Below are positions 45,440 to 55,973 of a DNA stretch of 64,000 nt, one piece after another. The position numbers and the translations under genes were made by a program. The stretch covers positions 24,666,501 through 24,730,500 of the forward strand of contig NW_024467106.1 in assembly GCF_017591425.1 (NCBI RefSeq), in the 5' to 3' direction. A model generated the notes under the pieces. It ran no database searches, was not told the origin of the DNA, and saw only the letters and a list, made by a program, of their open reading frames with translations. How positions within the stretch are numbered: the stretch's first letter is position 1; each line of letters opens with the position of its first letter. This DNA comes from Ochotona curzoniae. Lineage: Eukaryota; Chordata; Mammalia; Lagomorpha; Ochotonidae.

Positions 45440-47220
45440 AGGAAGAAAACTCCTATGTTTAGGTCTGAGGTCCTACCACTAAAGAAATCCTACAATTCCT
45501 GAAAAAGATTAGCCCCTGAGAACAAGGTAGAAAATATTTGTACCTCATTTTATATCTTTCAGCTGAGCAAAATACAGAAACAATTATCAAAAGCTCAACT
45601 GAACCTGAGCAGATCTGCCTAGTGTCAACCTGGCCAGAGCTGACAACTGAGACAACAAAATAGCATGAATTGATCATGAGGTTTTTAGTCCTTTAATGTG
45701 ATAGCATATGCCAGAGGCTAAGCTGGAGAGAGCACTAACTCCTGAGAAGCACATGTGCATCATTTACAGAGAAACCCCGAATAAAAGACCCTAAAATTGT
45801 GTAGATCATGGGATGCTAAAAGGTGAATGCTAAGTGCTAAGTATGAAAAAGCACCAAGTCACAGAGGTGAAAGAGTGTCTTCAAAGCCACCTGCCATTCT
45901 CTGTCTCCCCAGTAATGGAGTCTAAGCAGAGGAAACAATGGAAAGTCTCTGCTGAAGATCCTAGCCAAGGGGACTGTTGGTAAACACTTAGGTCAGGATG
46001 TAGGTTTGTGTAAGAGCCTGGCTGGGGGAGAGCCAGAGTCCTTTATAGCAACTCCCTTCAGGAACTGCAAAGCGCTTATCCATATTGGACAGGAAAGACA
46101 CTTTTTCATGAAGGCTGTCAGGTAAATCTTTTGTAAATATCTGTTGTTGATCCTTAAGTATGAGTCATAGGCTTTTTGGCCAGGAGCTGAGTGCTTTAGT
46201 GAGAAACAACAACAGTTTACCACTGCTGGAAAGGCAGTTTACCCCTGGTGGAGAAGCAATTGTGTGAAAACAAGCTTCTTAGGGGATATATGTATAAAAT
46301 GAAACCTGAAAGCTGAATCAGAAGAATTTCTAGCAACTCCACTTCAAGCACAAGGTAGCACTAGAAGTACTTAAAGATCTTGGTGCAATTAAGTTACCTT
46401 ATCAACAATAAAACTCAAATGTATCCCATTTCCTGGTTTGAAGTATGTCAGTTTTCAGAAATAATTGCTATTTTCAATATACTTATAATTATCATGATAT
46501 CTAATCTTTGCTGGAAAATTAAGATACAAAATAAAGTGATTTACAAAATGAGGCTCAGAGATTACTTTCAGACAAAATGTTAATTATCTGTGATTGACAT
46601 GTTAAAGGCTGGAGTGGATTAGGAAGAGAATGCACAAACAAATGGAAAACTTCAACAGTAGGATAAAATTCTGGAAAAAAAAAATAGATTTGGAATGCCA
46701 GAAATAAAGGACAGGATCACAAGGACAAAGAATGCATTTGATAAACTTATCAGTGGACTTAACACAGTGGAATATAAAATCAATGAACTTAAAAATAATT
46801 CAATAGCATTTACCCAAACTGAAAAGAACGGAGTATCCAAGAACTGAGAAAATATGAAACTTTTACATATGTGTGTGTATATATCTATGTGTGTATGTGT
46901 ATATATCTGTATATCAATGAAATCTTGGGAGAAGAAGGGAGATAATAGTGAAGAAAATACATACAGATAATAGCTCTGATTTTTCAAAATCTGCAAATGA
47001 CACTAAACCACGGGTTTAATAACTTCAGAGAATTCCAACCAGGAGATATTCTTGAAAAATGAATACCATAGGCATCATTTCATGTTTCCAAAGAGCAAAG
47101 CAAAAAAAAAATCTCTGTTGTACCCAAAGAAAGCAAAACAGAATACATAAAAATACATCAGAATTAGGAATATTTACAGAATTGCCTTCATAGAAATCTT
47201 TATAATAATTCAATTAATAA
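45440..47220 (+). mobile_element. Old L1 5' end (5' UTR and ORF1 region)
   Basis: The left part (to about 46380) is less AT-rich, with GTCTCTGCTGAAGATCCTAG, GGATGTAGGTTTGTGTAAGA, GGAACTGCAAAGCGC and AAGGCTGTCAGGTAAATC. That fits my memory of old mammalian L1M 5' UTRs in sense. The right part (46640-47210) is A-rich with an ORF1-like coiled-coil texture and CAGAGAATTCCAACCAGGAG. Frames are destroyed. ORF2 is missing, so the copy was cut or deleted downstream. A TG/TA microsatellite (46866-46915) has grown inside it. Confidence 0.55.
46866..46918 (+). repeat. TG/TA microsatellite
   Basis: Alternating TGTG and TATA units with interspersed ATC, within an old L1. Confidence 0.85.
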
Positions 47221-47619
47221 TCATAAAGCCTAGGAGTTATTTAAATATTCTGCAGTTAGAGGCTTACTAAAATCCTTTTATAGTATGTAGTAGTACTTAA
47301 TTACATCCCATTTTATTTACCATTTTATTCATTGCACTTCAATTCAACCAGCATTTTACCACTTTTATCTCATAATGACCTAAGATATTCTCATTTCATC
47401 ACTTTACTTTTTAATTGTTTCTTCAAGTATTCCTTCTTTATGAAAATGAATTCTTTCCAAGCTATTTATTATTTCTGAATTCTACATTGGATCAAAGTTT
47501 GGAAAATGAAGTACCACCAAATAGTTAAAAATGAAAGCAATGAAATACAGGTGTTGGTTGCTTCCCATGAAGCTTTATTTATTTGAAAATTATCTCATTG
47601 GGTCAACAGGACACTTTTT
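47221..47619. other. AT-rich unassigned DNA
   Basis: Nothing recognised. Confidence 0.45.
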
Positions 47620-48060
47620 TAATTTTTAAAAATATTTATTTTATGCTACAATTCCATAGGCTCAGGGGTTTCTGCTCCCCACTTCCACTGTTCCCTTCCT
47701 GGCTACTGATTTCCCCTAGATTATTACAATAATATAGTCCTTTTTATTGCAATGATAATGACTATAAAATGCTATAGTCCTTATTAAACAGCCATAAATC
47801 TATCATTCTGCTACGTAAGTGTATCCTAACATTGTAGGTATGGACAGTGCCAGAGAGTGCAGCATCTGTTTGTCAAGATACAATTAACCATTTCATTGGG
47901 AGTCCGTCTTTGGTTTGGGAGTAGAGGTGCATACTGCACTGTATCTTCATGTCTTGATATGATACTCTGTATTATACAGTTCCTTTAGATGCATATATGT
48001 ACATACATGTTTATCTGTTCATCTTGTATTCTGCATGAAGGTGGCCTTATTTCAGACAGG
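47620..48060 (-). mobile_element. Probable L1 3' UTR fragment
   Basis: AAATATTTATTTTATGCTAC is followed by a C-rich stretch (CTCCCCACTTCCACTGTTCC) and GGGAGTCCGTCTTTGGTTTG. The T/A-rich tail complement, then C-rich tract, then longer UTR is the same order seen at 15870 and 25885. Confidence 0.5.
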
Positions 48061-48272
48061 ACAGTTTTTAAACTTGTTTTGCACCAGAAATAAATCCTGA
48101 AATATTTTAACACAGCGTTTTCTATGTTTCTTCTAAGAATATACTGTTACTGAATCTTGGATCAACTAATAATTTATGAGTAAACAAAAATAGAGAAAAT
48201 GTGCCTTTCTGTTCTCCCAACTTTCAAACCAGTGAATCTGAACTTCTTAGCCTGTTGCTACTTTAGTTTATG
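48061..48272. other. Unassigned DNA
   Basis: Nothing recognised. Confidence 0.4.
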
Positions 48273-48372
48273 AATGTTTTATATTGGTAGCTGCAAAGAG
48301 ATCTTTCTGTATCTGCTTCTCTCTGTGCATCTGCCTTACTTATTAAAATAAGTTATTTTTTTAAAAAAGAAA
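48273..48372 (+). mobile_element. SINE 3' tail fragment
   Basis: AGAGATCTTTCTGTATCTGC, CTCTCTGTGCATCTGCC and an AATAAGTTATTTTTTTAAAA tail match the last 100 bases of the local SINE. The rest is missing, as in a 5'-truncated insertion. Confidence 0.6.
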
Positions 48373-49189
48373 ATTAGTGTATTATTATATACTGCCATTT
48401 CATTGTTCAGTTGAGTGTCTTCAGAGCTAATACACAGGGCATTTGAGTCCAAGTAAACATTTTGTGATAGGTTTAGTAGTTTTATTCACTTTTAAGCCTC
48501 AATCTAGATTCTAGAGTCAGCTTTTCAGGTTAACTTTTTCTTTCTTCTTTTTTTTTTTTTTTAGGATACCTGTTCTGTGTTTCTGCGTTCTTATCGGGAG
48601 CACTTTATTCCACAGTAACAGGCTTTCTTAACTTTAACCTTCAAATCTGTAATTCAGAGCCTGGAGCTTTTGTTCTTTACTGCACAAGGAGCCTGAGTTT
48701 GTGAAAGATGCTGCACATGTTATATTCCCAACACTCAGACCCTACGGTCAGCTTTGACAGTCAGGGTAGATGCTTATATTTTCAGTTCTTTGTGAAATCA
48801 GCAAAGGTTCTTCTTTTTCTTTAGGTGATATGCTCTAACTCACATGGTATTTACATAATTAAGTGGATCCTTCAGGTAGATATTTTCAAAGCCTGTGCAT
48901 TGTGCTTCAAGGTGATTTCAATCCTCTCTAAAAGACAAAAGCTTCTAGCAACAAATAGCAGTAGTCTCATTATCATTATCTGTGTGTGCCAGTGTAGGTT
49001 CTTTCTTGTAGACTATATAGGAGAGAAGGCAAGGGGTCTGAATTAATTCAGCAAGAACTTACTGAATCTGTATTATGTACCAGTCATTGTGAAATGAATA
49101 TATGAAGTTCAAATTTTAGATATATCAGCCTTGAGTACAGGGAAGCTGCAGGAAAAAAGAGGAAGAAGTAAAAAGGCTTTAAAGGTATT
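48373..49189. other. Unassigned DNA
   Basis: T run at 48549-48562. A TTTCTTCTTTTTTTTTTTTTTTAGG-like acceptor pattern at 48540-48565 is not followed by a coding-like frame. Confidence 0.4.
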
Positions 49190-49525
49190 CAACTGTACTA
49201 GTTTATTCTGTGTTCCTGTAACAAAACACCTGTGACAGGGTGAATTATATTGGACAGAAATGTACTGACTGGCGGTTCAGAAGACTGGGAAGTTCAGTAT
49301 CAAAGCCCTGGCAGCTATAGCAATTGTGACTGTAGTGCTGTGTCCTTTTCTGGAATGGAAAATGAAAGGGTAAGAACATGATGATGGGGGGGCAGAATTC
49401 AGCTTTAATCATGGCCTAACCCACATTTATGCCCGTCACCTCCACATGTCCTATCTGCTGAGACTGCCACAGTGCGAATTTCAACATGAGTATTCAAGGA
49501 GTAAAACATTCAAACTGTATTACCC
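49190..49525 (-). mobile_element. Probable ERVL-MaLR-like LTR relic
   Basis: TTCTGTGTTCCTGTAACAAA, ACACCTGTGACAGGGTGAAT, then GGCGGTTCAGAAGACTGGGA and TAACCCACATTTATG follow the order of antisense MaLR-type LTRs. This is the clearest of the LTR-like relics in the window. Confidence 0.55.
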
Positions 49526-49909
49526 AATAATTTGATCATAGACTATAAAATATGACTGTGAAAGAAAATACATTTTGGAAGCATTTGTATAAATAGAACC
49601 AAAATGATTCCTGAGTTGGTGTGACTGTTTTGGGAACATGATATATAACTAATAATGATTGTGATGCAGTTATCCTGGATGCAGAATGTAAGAAACAGAA
49701 CAAATTTGCTGGGAAACTTACATTGTATCTGGAACAAGTTTAAATTTAACATTTAAAATAAATACTGTGATTTTAGATAGAAGAAATTAACTGTCTTCAG
49801 AAGTTTAAGCCATAAAAATGGGGAAATTTTAATGTCACTGATTATGGAGATCCCACAACAGCCAAATATTGAGTGCTGAGATAAAGTCTACCTTCCCAGA
49901 GTAGATGAA
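49526..49909. other. Unassigned DNA
   Basis: Nothing recognised. Confidence 0.4.
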
Positions 49910-50060
49910 TAGGGAATACTTGTGCATCTGCATAAGAGATGCAGAGGAAACTTCTGGCTTCCAGCTTTGGGTCGGCTCAGTTCTGACCGTTGTGGCCATC
50001 AGAGGAGTGACCCAGTCATAGAATATTTTTCTGTGCCTCTCTGTGACATCTACCTTTCAG
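49910..50060 (+). mobile_element. 5'-truncated SINE
   Basis: Begins mid-element and keeps CTTCTGGCTTCCAGCTTTGG, GGTCGGCTCAGTTCTGACCG and a CTGTGCCTCTCTGTGACATC tract. Its tail is replaced by the head of the next SINE, so the second copy inserted into or right after it. Confidence 0.82.
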
Positions 50061-50395
50061 GCCCACCTCGATGCCTCAATGGCTAAATCTTCACTTTGCA
50101 GGTATCCCATTTGGTCACTGGTTTCTGTCCTGGCAGCTACACTTTTCATCCAGCTCACTGCTTGTGCACTGGGAAAACACCAGAGGATAGCTCAAAGCCT
50201 TGGGACTCTGCACCTGAATCAGAGACCTGGAAGAATGTACTGGCTCTTGGCTTCAGCACAGCTCAGCTCTGGCTGTTGCAGCTACTTGGGGAGTGAGCCA
50301 GTAGTTGAAAGTTCTTTCTCTTTGTCTATCCTTCTCTCTGCAAATCTGAACTGCCTTTCCAATAAAAATAAATAAATCTTAGAAAGAAAAAGTCT
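50061..50395 (+). mobile_element. Lagomorph SINE, tandem with the preceding fragment
   Basis: Complete copy from GCCCACCTCGATGCCTCAAT through CAGGTATCCCATTTGGTCAC and GCTCAAAGCCTTGGGACTCT to an AATAAAAATAAATAAATC tail. Moderately diverged. The long open frame in it is a chance product of SINE sequence. Confidence 0.92.
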
Positions 50396-50569
50396 AGGGT
50401 GAAAGCAGTTTTATTACTCTCGAGCATTTTAATATTGACAATTTGTTCAATTTGCTAGACAGCAAAACATTCTTTTTCTGCTCTTGCTTAATTTTAAAGG
50501 TATCAATGCTTGTTTTACTTTATAAACGAAATGCATAGACACAGGTGATGTGTTCAAAACAAACAAGAT

Positions 50570-50838
50570 TGTCAGGTATTTGTCACAGTGGTTAATTCTC
50601 TATTTTAGGTATTCATTGCCCATATTACAGTATCCTGGCTTTGTTCCCAATTCCAGTTTCCTATTGAAAGCTGAAATGTTGTTCAAATTGTAAGACCCTG
50701 CTTCCCATATGGGAAAACTGAATTGAGTTCCAGGCTGCTGGATTGAGTCTGGCCCAGCACCAACTAATGCAGACATCCAGAGAATGATCAAATGGATAAG
50801 AGATTTTCTGTCTTTCAAAATATGAGAAAAAAAAAACC
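50570..50838 (+). mobile_element. Very old SINE
   Basis: TACAGTATCCTGGCTTTG, CTGCTTCCCATATGGG, TGGATTGAGTCTGGCCCAGC, then AGAGATTTTCTGTCTTTCAA and an A run. Low similarity but correct order. Confidence 0.6.
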
Positions 50839-51276
50839 ACATTCTTTTAACTTATATGAATTTTGCAGATATGAAGAATAAACTACAGTGCTAAAATGGA
50901 TAGTACTGAACATTTTGAAAGTGCATTTAGGAATCTTAGTTTTGCTGTCACAGCTGTTACAATCCTCAACTTGTAGAACTTAGCCAGCAAAATACTTGAT
51001 GTATTTAAAGTCATATAGTCATCTCTGATTTCTTTTCTTTAAGTACAATTTTAAGAGTGTGAAATACTGCTCAAAGAACATTTTCTTCTATTCATAACAC
51101 TTAAAAGAAATCTGTTCTCCTGTGAAGATAATTATATGAGTAGCTTACTCAAATATAAGTGAAAATTTGAATTTAGTATGTGAAACATCTCTTCATTAAG
51201 TAATACCCACATATTAATGGTTTTGTTTCTGTGCTATCAACCCTTGATAATCAGCTGTGCTCTAAAATACTAAATT
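50839..51276. other. AT-rich unassigned DNA
   Basis: Nothing recognised. Confidence 0.45.
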
Positions 51277-51595
51277 GGCTCCAGCATTGCGGTGGAGCTG
51301 GTAGGAATGGGTCTTCTGATTCCAGTATTGCACACGGTACTAGCTTATATACTGGATGCTCTTCTGATCCAATTCCCTGCTAATGGTCTGTGAAAAGCAG
51401 TGAAGGCTGGTTCAAGTGCTGAAGCCCTGTAAAACTCAGATTAAGCATCTGGAACCTGGCTTAGGCCTAGCTCAGCCCTAGCTGTGGTGATCCTGGGAAA
51501 TGAACCAACAAATGGAGGCTCTCTCTCTAGATCTCTTTCCCTTTCACTCCCTCTCTCATTCTGTGTGTGTGTGTGTGTGTGTGTGTTTGCAAACT
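51277..51595 (+). mobile_element. Old SINE of the second lagomorph type
   Basis: TCCAGCATTGCGGTGGAGCT head, GATCCAATTCCCTGCTAATG, AAGCAGTGAAGGCTGGTTCA, CCTGGCTTAGGCCTAGCTCA, then a long CTCTCTCT tract and (GT)n in place of the usual tail. The middle resembles the older SINE type with CTGCTAATG rather than CTGCTTGTGG. Confidence 0.82.
51563..51586 (+). repeat. (GT)n microsatellite in a SINE tail
   Basis: Twelve GT repeats following the SINE pyrimidine tract. Confidence 0.95.
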
Positions 51596-52480
51596 GCCTG
51601 TGGCAGTATTTGTTTTTCCCTCTCTAATATTTTCAAGGAAATAAACATATCTCTAAAATATTCAGAAATGAAAAAATAAATTTTCAGTTGCATGCCATTC
51701 TGGGTACCAAGATTTGAAAAAATTAATTCCCTCCTCTCTCCTATGCAGGATAAGAATCAACTGCTTCCCCAACATGGATATGCTATTAACCCATTGAATC
51801 CTTAATAGCTGCCTTTGTTATCAAATTAATTGCTTCAGGATCATAATGATTATTTTCAAAGTGTCATACAAGAGGTGCTAATAGATGTAAGAAGGAAGAT
51901 AATACTCTTTGGCTGAGCAATGCTATTTGAATATCACTAATAAAGGATGAAAAGACACATCCAAAGATCTGTTACAAATGAGTGAATTCTAAATATGTCT
52001 GCAAGATGACAGTGTGATCACACAGACCATTAGAACTGTCCACTCACAGAGGCCGAAGGTATTTTTCTTCCTACAACGTAAGAATTATTGGTATGAGGCC
52101 ACATATTTGCACGGTAGCATTTATAGACATCATCAACATAAGTGACACTGAGTGTGTACCTAAAATGAGTTTGGGTTTTGAGGTGTTATGGCAAGTAACC
52201 CTCTCTTGATTCTAGACTTATTTGCATTTACTGTCTTCTGGAGAATTCTTCCTCCAGCTTCCCTTTGTGCTTTTTACAGTAATCTCTTCTAATTTTTTAT
52301 GCTTTCTGCAGATTTGCCTAAATGTAAAATCAAACGATGTGCTTGATATTGTCAATTAAACTTGAACTGCAAGTGGCTACTGAAACCTAATAATAATAAT
52401 AATAATAATTAAGAAGAAATAATCAAATTAACTGTATACCTTTATAATGTAGAACATTATACAAAAATAAATTTATACAA
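51596..52480. other. Unassigned DNA
   Basis: No gene or element recognised. An (ATA)n run lies at 52389-52410. Confidence 0.45.
52389..52411 (+). repeat. (AAT)n microsatellite
   Basis: About seven tandem AAT units. Confidence 0.93.
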
Positions 52481-52493
52481 AAGTAAGATGATT

Positions 52494-52822
52494 GGGCCTG
52501 ATGCAGTAGCCTAGCAGCTGAAGTCCTTACCTTGTATGCACTGGAATCCCATATGAGTGCTGATTCTAATCCCAGCAGCCCAACTTCCCATTCAGCTCCC
52601 TATTTGTGGCTTAGGAAAGCAGTTGAAGATGGCCCAAGGCCTTGGGAACCTGCACCCATGTGGGAGACCCGGAAGAAGCTCCTGACTGCTTGCTTCCAAT
52701 CAGCTCAGCTCCTGCCCTTGTGGCTGCTTGGGGAGTAAATCAGTGGACAGAAGATCTTCTCTGTTTCTCCTCCTCTCTGTATATCTGACTTTCCAATAAA
52801 AAAAATAAATAAATCTTTAAAG
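52494..52822 (+). mobile_element. Lagomorph SINE
   Basis: GGGCCTGATGCAGTAGCCTA head, GGAATCCCATATGAGTGCTG, GATGGCCCAAGGCCTTGGGA, CAGAAGATCTTCTCTGTTTC and an AAAATAAATAAATCTTTAAA tail. Flanks AAGTAAGATGATT and AAGTAAGAATGGTT look like a decayed duplication. Confidence 0.93.
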
Positions 52823-53732
52823 AAGTAAGAATGGTTAAATCTGTCATTAGTTTTGAGTTTAAAAATTATGTGTTATAATATCGACAAGAGAAAAAGAATT
52901 GTTCAGAGTAAACAAAACTGAAATGAAAAACATCAGAACATATAGGCTACAACCAAAAAAGCAAACAAGCAACCAAAAAACAGTATGGATTGGATTATTG
53001 AAGTTACACTTTTCGTGTTGGTTTCCTTATATAAGAAACAACATATGGTTTTTGTTCTTTCGTGATTGACTCATTTCACTGAACATAATGTTCTCTAGTT
53101 GGGACCACCAAATTGTTACTAGCTTAATAATATTCCATGGAGTAAATGTACCACAATTTCCTTAACCACTCTTCCTTGGACACACATCTGGATTGTTTCC
53201 ATGTCTTTGCTATTGTAGATCGTGCTGCTGCAAATATAGGATTACAGATCCCCTTCTCATATGCAGATTTCACTTCTGTTGGATATATTGCTAGGAGCTG
53301 GATAGCTGGGTCATATGGCAGATTTATTTACAATTCTCCAAGCACTCTCCATAATGATTTCCACGGTGGTTGTACTAGCCTACACTCCTACCAGCAGTGA
53401 AGAAGGGTGCCTTTCTCTTCACATCCATGTCAGCAGTTGTTGTTAGCAGAGTTCTGAATGTAGGCCAGTCTCATTGGAGTTAGGGGGTACCTTAATGTGT
53501 TTTTCATTTGTATCTCTCTGATGGCTAGGGAGCCTGAGCATCTTTTCATATGTCTGTTAGCCATTTCAGTCTGTTGTTTTGAAAAATCTCTGTTCATTTC
53601 CTTTGCCCATTTTTTTACAGGGTTGTTGTTTTTGCTGTCCCTTGGTTTCTGAAGATTTTTGTAAATCGTGGATATTAGTCCCCTATCACTTGTGTAGTAT
53701 GCAAAAATTTTCTCCCATTCTGTTGGTTGGTT

Positions 53733-53796
53733 CTCATCACTGGCTCATGGATTACACTTCTCATCACTGAATTCATCACTGGCTCATGGATTACAT
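53733..53796 (+). repeat. Duplicated filler at the L1 inversion junction
   Basis: TCATCACTGGCTCATGGATT occurs at about 53734 and again at about 53773, with a third partial copy (TCTCATCACTGAA) between. It lies where the inverted and sense L1 parts meet. Confidence 0.85.
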
Positions 53797-53896
53797 GGTG
53801 GCATCATTTTTCCCAAGAGACTTTTGTGTTTGCTTTTTGTCACTTATGTCTTGGTTACTCAGTGGTATGTTTTTTCATGATGCTGTAATTTGTTAT

Positions 53897-53918
53897 GGAT
53901 GTTGTTGTTGTTGTTGTG
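53897..53918 (+). repeat. (TTG)n short repeat
   Basis: Several TTG/GTT units in the L1 3' UTR, at a position comparable to the T-rich stretch of the young L1. Confidence 0.85.
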
Positions 53919-54310
53919 GCTGTTCTAACTCATACCAGTTATTGACCTGTTTTCATGTCTTCTCAATTATGGAAATAAATAGTGATGGAGTATTGGGGTC
54001 TATCATAAACAGATGTGGGGGAATAATGGAACATGCATCCCTGCTTCCAGATGAAAGATAGATTCCCAATGAAACTGTTGGCCATGTGTAGACAATGGGA
54101 TGCTGGACTGCCTGACGTTGTCTGTACCAACAATTTCAGAGTACACTTAAATAAGAGATTAATAGAATTATGATTTCTTATGAAGGACTACACTATTGTA
54201 GTAAAATAGGAAAAATCTGTCAAGGGGTGGGAGTTTGGGGGGGAATCCCAGTGTACACAAAATTGTACCACATAATTCAAAATTCAAAACAAAAATATAT
54301 TAAAAAAAAT

Positions 54311-54534
54311 AAATTATAGTATCAAGGTTGGAATTGATTTATACCTTATGGAATATTTGAATTTTAATCTTTGAATCCTCAGTTATGTGATAATTGCTCA
54401 TGAATTATTGGATCATTTAGTAGTTTGTTGAGTACTGAGCAATATTTACATTGGTCCTGGTTAACAAATTAAAGTTGTTTAAATACTATTGGAAAATCAA
54501 TTTTAAATTATGGTTATACACTACTTTTTTTTGT
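54311..54534. other. AT-rich unassigned DNA
   Basis: Nothing recognised. Confidence 0.45.
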
Positions 54535-54822
54535 TAGGTCACGACATCTCATGTGGGTGTCAGATCAATTCCTAGCTGCTTCACTTCCAGTCCAACTTTT
54601 TACTAATGGTTTGGAAAGCAGCAAGGATGCCTTGAAGACTTGGGCCATGTACTCAAGTGGGAGACCTGGAGGAAGCTCCTCACTTTTGGCTCCAGGCTGA
54701 CCCTGCTCCAGCTATTGTGGCCATTTGGTGGATGAAGCAGTGGAAGGAAGATCCTTCTTTCTCTGTAGCTCTATAGTTATTCAGATAAGGATAAGTAAAT
54801 CTTTCTAAAAAAAATATAATGG
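54535..54822 (+). mobile_element. Old lagomorph SINE, head missing
   Basis: ATCTCATGTGGGTGTCAGAT, TACTAATGGTTTGGAAAGCA, GGGCCATGTACTCAAGTGGG, GAGACCTGGAGGAAGCTCCT, then AAGATCCTTCTTTCTCTG and an A-rich tail. Its tail served as the target of the next retrocopy. Confidence 0.85.
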
Positions 54823-54828
54823 GCCACA

Positions 54829-54957
54829 CTCCGGTAAGGGGTGTTGGTCCTGGCTGGCCGGCTGGCCGGTCAGTGAGCCAGCTGCCTGTTCTCAACCAAG
54901 AACCCAGGCTTGGATATGCTGAGCTTGAATAAACCATCTTTGTGCACTGGGAAAAAA
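54829..54957 (+). mobile_element. Short GC-rich poly(A)-tailed retrocopy
   Basis: About 125 bases, much more GC-rich than its flanks, from GGGCCACACTCCGGTAAGG to CATCTTTGTGCACTGGG. An AATAAA stands about 20 bases before a run of eight A's. The flanks AAAAAAATATAATG and AAAAAAAAGTAATG could be a decayed target-site duplication. It has the shape of the 3' end of a polyadenylated RNA copied by L1 enzymes. The AATAAA to TTTGTGC ending recalls an LTR R region, but the source is not identified. It contains the tandem GGCTGGCCGGCTGGCCGG. Confidence 0.6.
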
Positions 54958-55679
54958 AAGTAATGATTTCAGAAATATGGAAAATGTAATAATGATACTG
55001 ACAAGGGAGTTGGGTGGCTATGATGTGCACTCTTGATGCTATAAATATTGAGAGAAATTAATTGAAAACTAAAATCTAAGATAGAAAGGTTCTTACCCAT
55101 TTCAAGTCAGAGCAGAGGAAAATAAGGATCTAATGCCAGAACAAGCCAGAGATACATTTAAAATTCTCAGTAGTTCTGCCCAAGATCCTTGTGCCATAAG
55201 AATGAAAACTAAGTCTACACTATTAGAAATTTGTATTGATATACCATACAGTCTTGATAATCTATGTTCTTAAAACAATCTAAGTATTTATAAAAATGCT
55301 AAATGTTATCACTAAGTCTGCATTGAGTAGCATGCAGAGATACTTTTTCCAAAACTACTTGCATATACTACTTGGAACAGATGCTGTTGCTTAAATCCTA
55401 GTAAATTTAATGGCACCAGATTCTATCTAAACATAAGCTGGGTCTGATTTTAGCTAATTATCTATTATTAGTTTATTAAATTATTGAACTAAAATCTAGC
55501 TAATTCATACCAGTGAGAACTGTGAAACTATATAAAGAATACATCTAAATATTTATAACCAAGAGGTTTTGAATTAATGTGGATACCTTTAGATTATGAA
55601 TTTATTAATACATTCTGTGATACATGTTTGATTTTCCAGATGATCCTTAGAAGATTATGAGATATTTCGTTAGTATCCT
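54958..55679. other. AT-rich unassigned DNA
   Basis: Nothing recognised. Confidence 0.45.
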
Positions 55680-55973
55680 AAAAAATATTACTTATTTGGA
55701 AGGCACTGTTATAGAGACACTGGGTGCGAGACACAGAGAGATCTTCAGTCTGCTGGTTCACTCCCAAATGGCCACAATGGCCAGAAGTAGACCTGTCCAT
55801 CATTAAGAGCCAGGAGCTTCTTTTGTGTGTCCCATGTGGTTACAAGTTCCCAAACACATGGGCTACCCTTTGTTGCCTTCTTGGACACATTACATAGAGC
55901 TGGGTTACAAGTGAAGCAGCTGCGACTCAGCACCCTTGTGGGATGCGGTGCTACTAGGGCACTACGGTCCCTT
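55680..55973 (-). mobile_element. Lagomorph SINE
   Basis: Minus-strand copy with an AAAATATTACTTATTTGGAA tail complement, GAGATCTTCAGTCTGCTGGT, TTGTGTGTCCCATGTGGTTA, ACCCTTGTGGGATGCGGTGC, and a head ending AGGGCACTACGGTCCC. Confidence 0.87.

Larger units (their letters stand above)
52990..54310 (+). mobile_element. L1 insertion with inverted 5' part (twin priming)
   Basis: The left part (52990 to about 53730) is minus-strand ORF2 C-terminal sequence: GATTGACTCATTTCACTGAA, TATTCCATGGAGTAAATGTA, CTGGATAGCTGGGTCATATG, GATATTAGTCCCCTATCACT. The right part (about 53867-54300) is plus-strand 3' UTR ending GGGGGGGAATCCCAGTGTAC and ACAAAATTGTACCACATAAT before an A-rich tail. Head-to-head order, with the inverted segment starting near the ORF2 stop, is what twin priming during L1 integration produces. 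The junction carries short duplicated filler. Confidence 0.85.

Noticed and set aside
48540..48570. Splice acceptor from a long T tract followed by AGG
   Set aside because: The tract is followed by sequence without a sustained open frame or a matching donor; T runs are common in this DNA.
53786..54061. 91-codon frame with a cysteine run
   Set aside because: The cysteines come from the (TTG)n repeat in an L1 3' UTR read out of phase.
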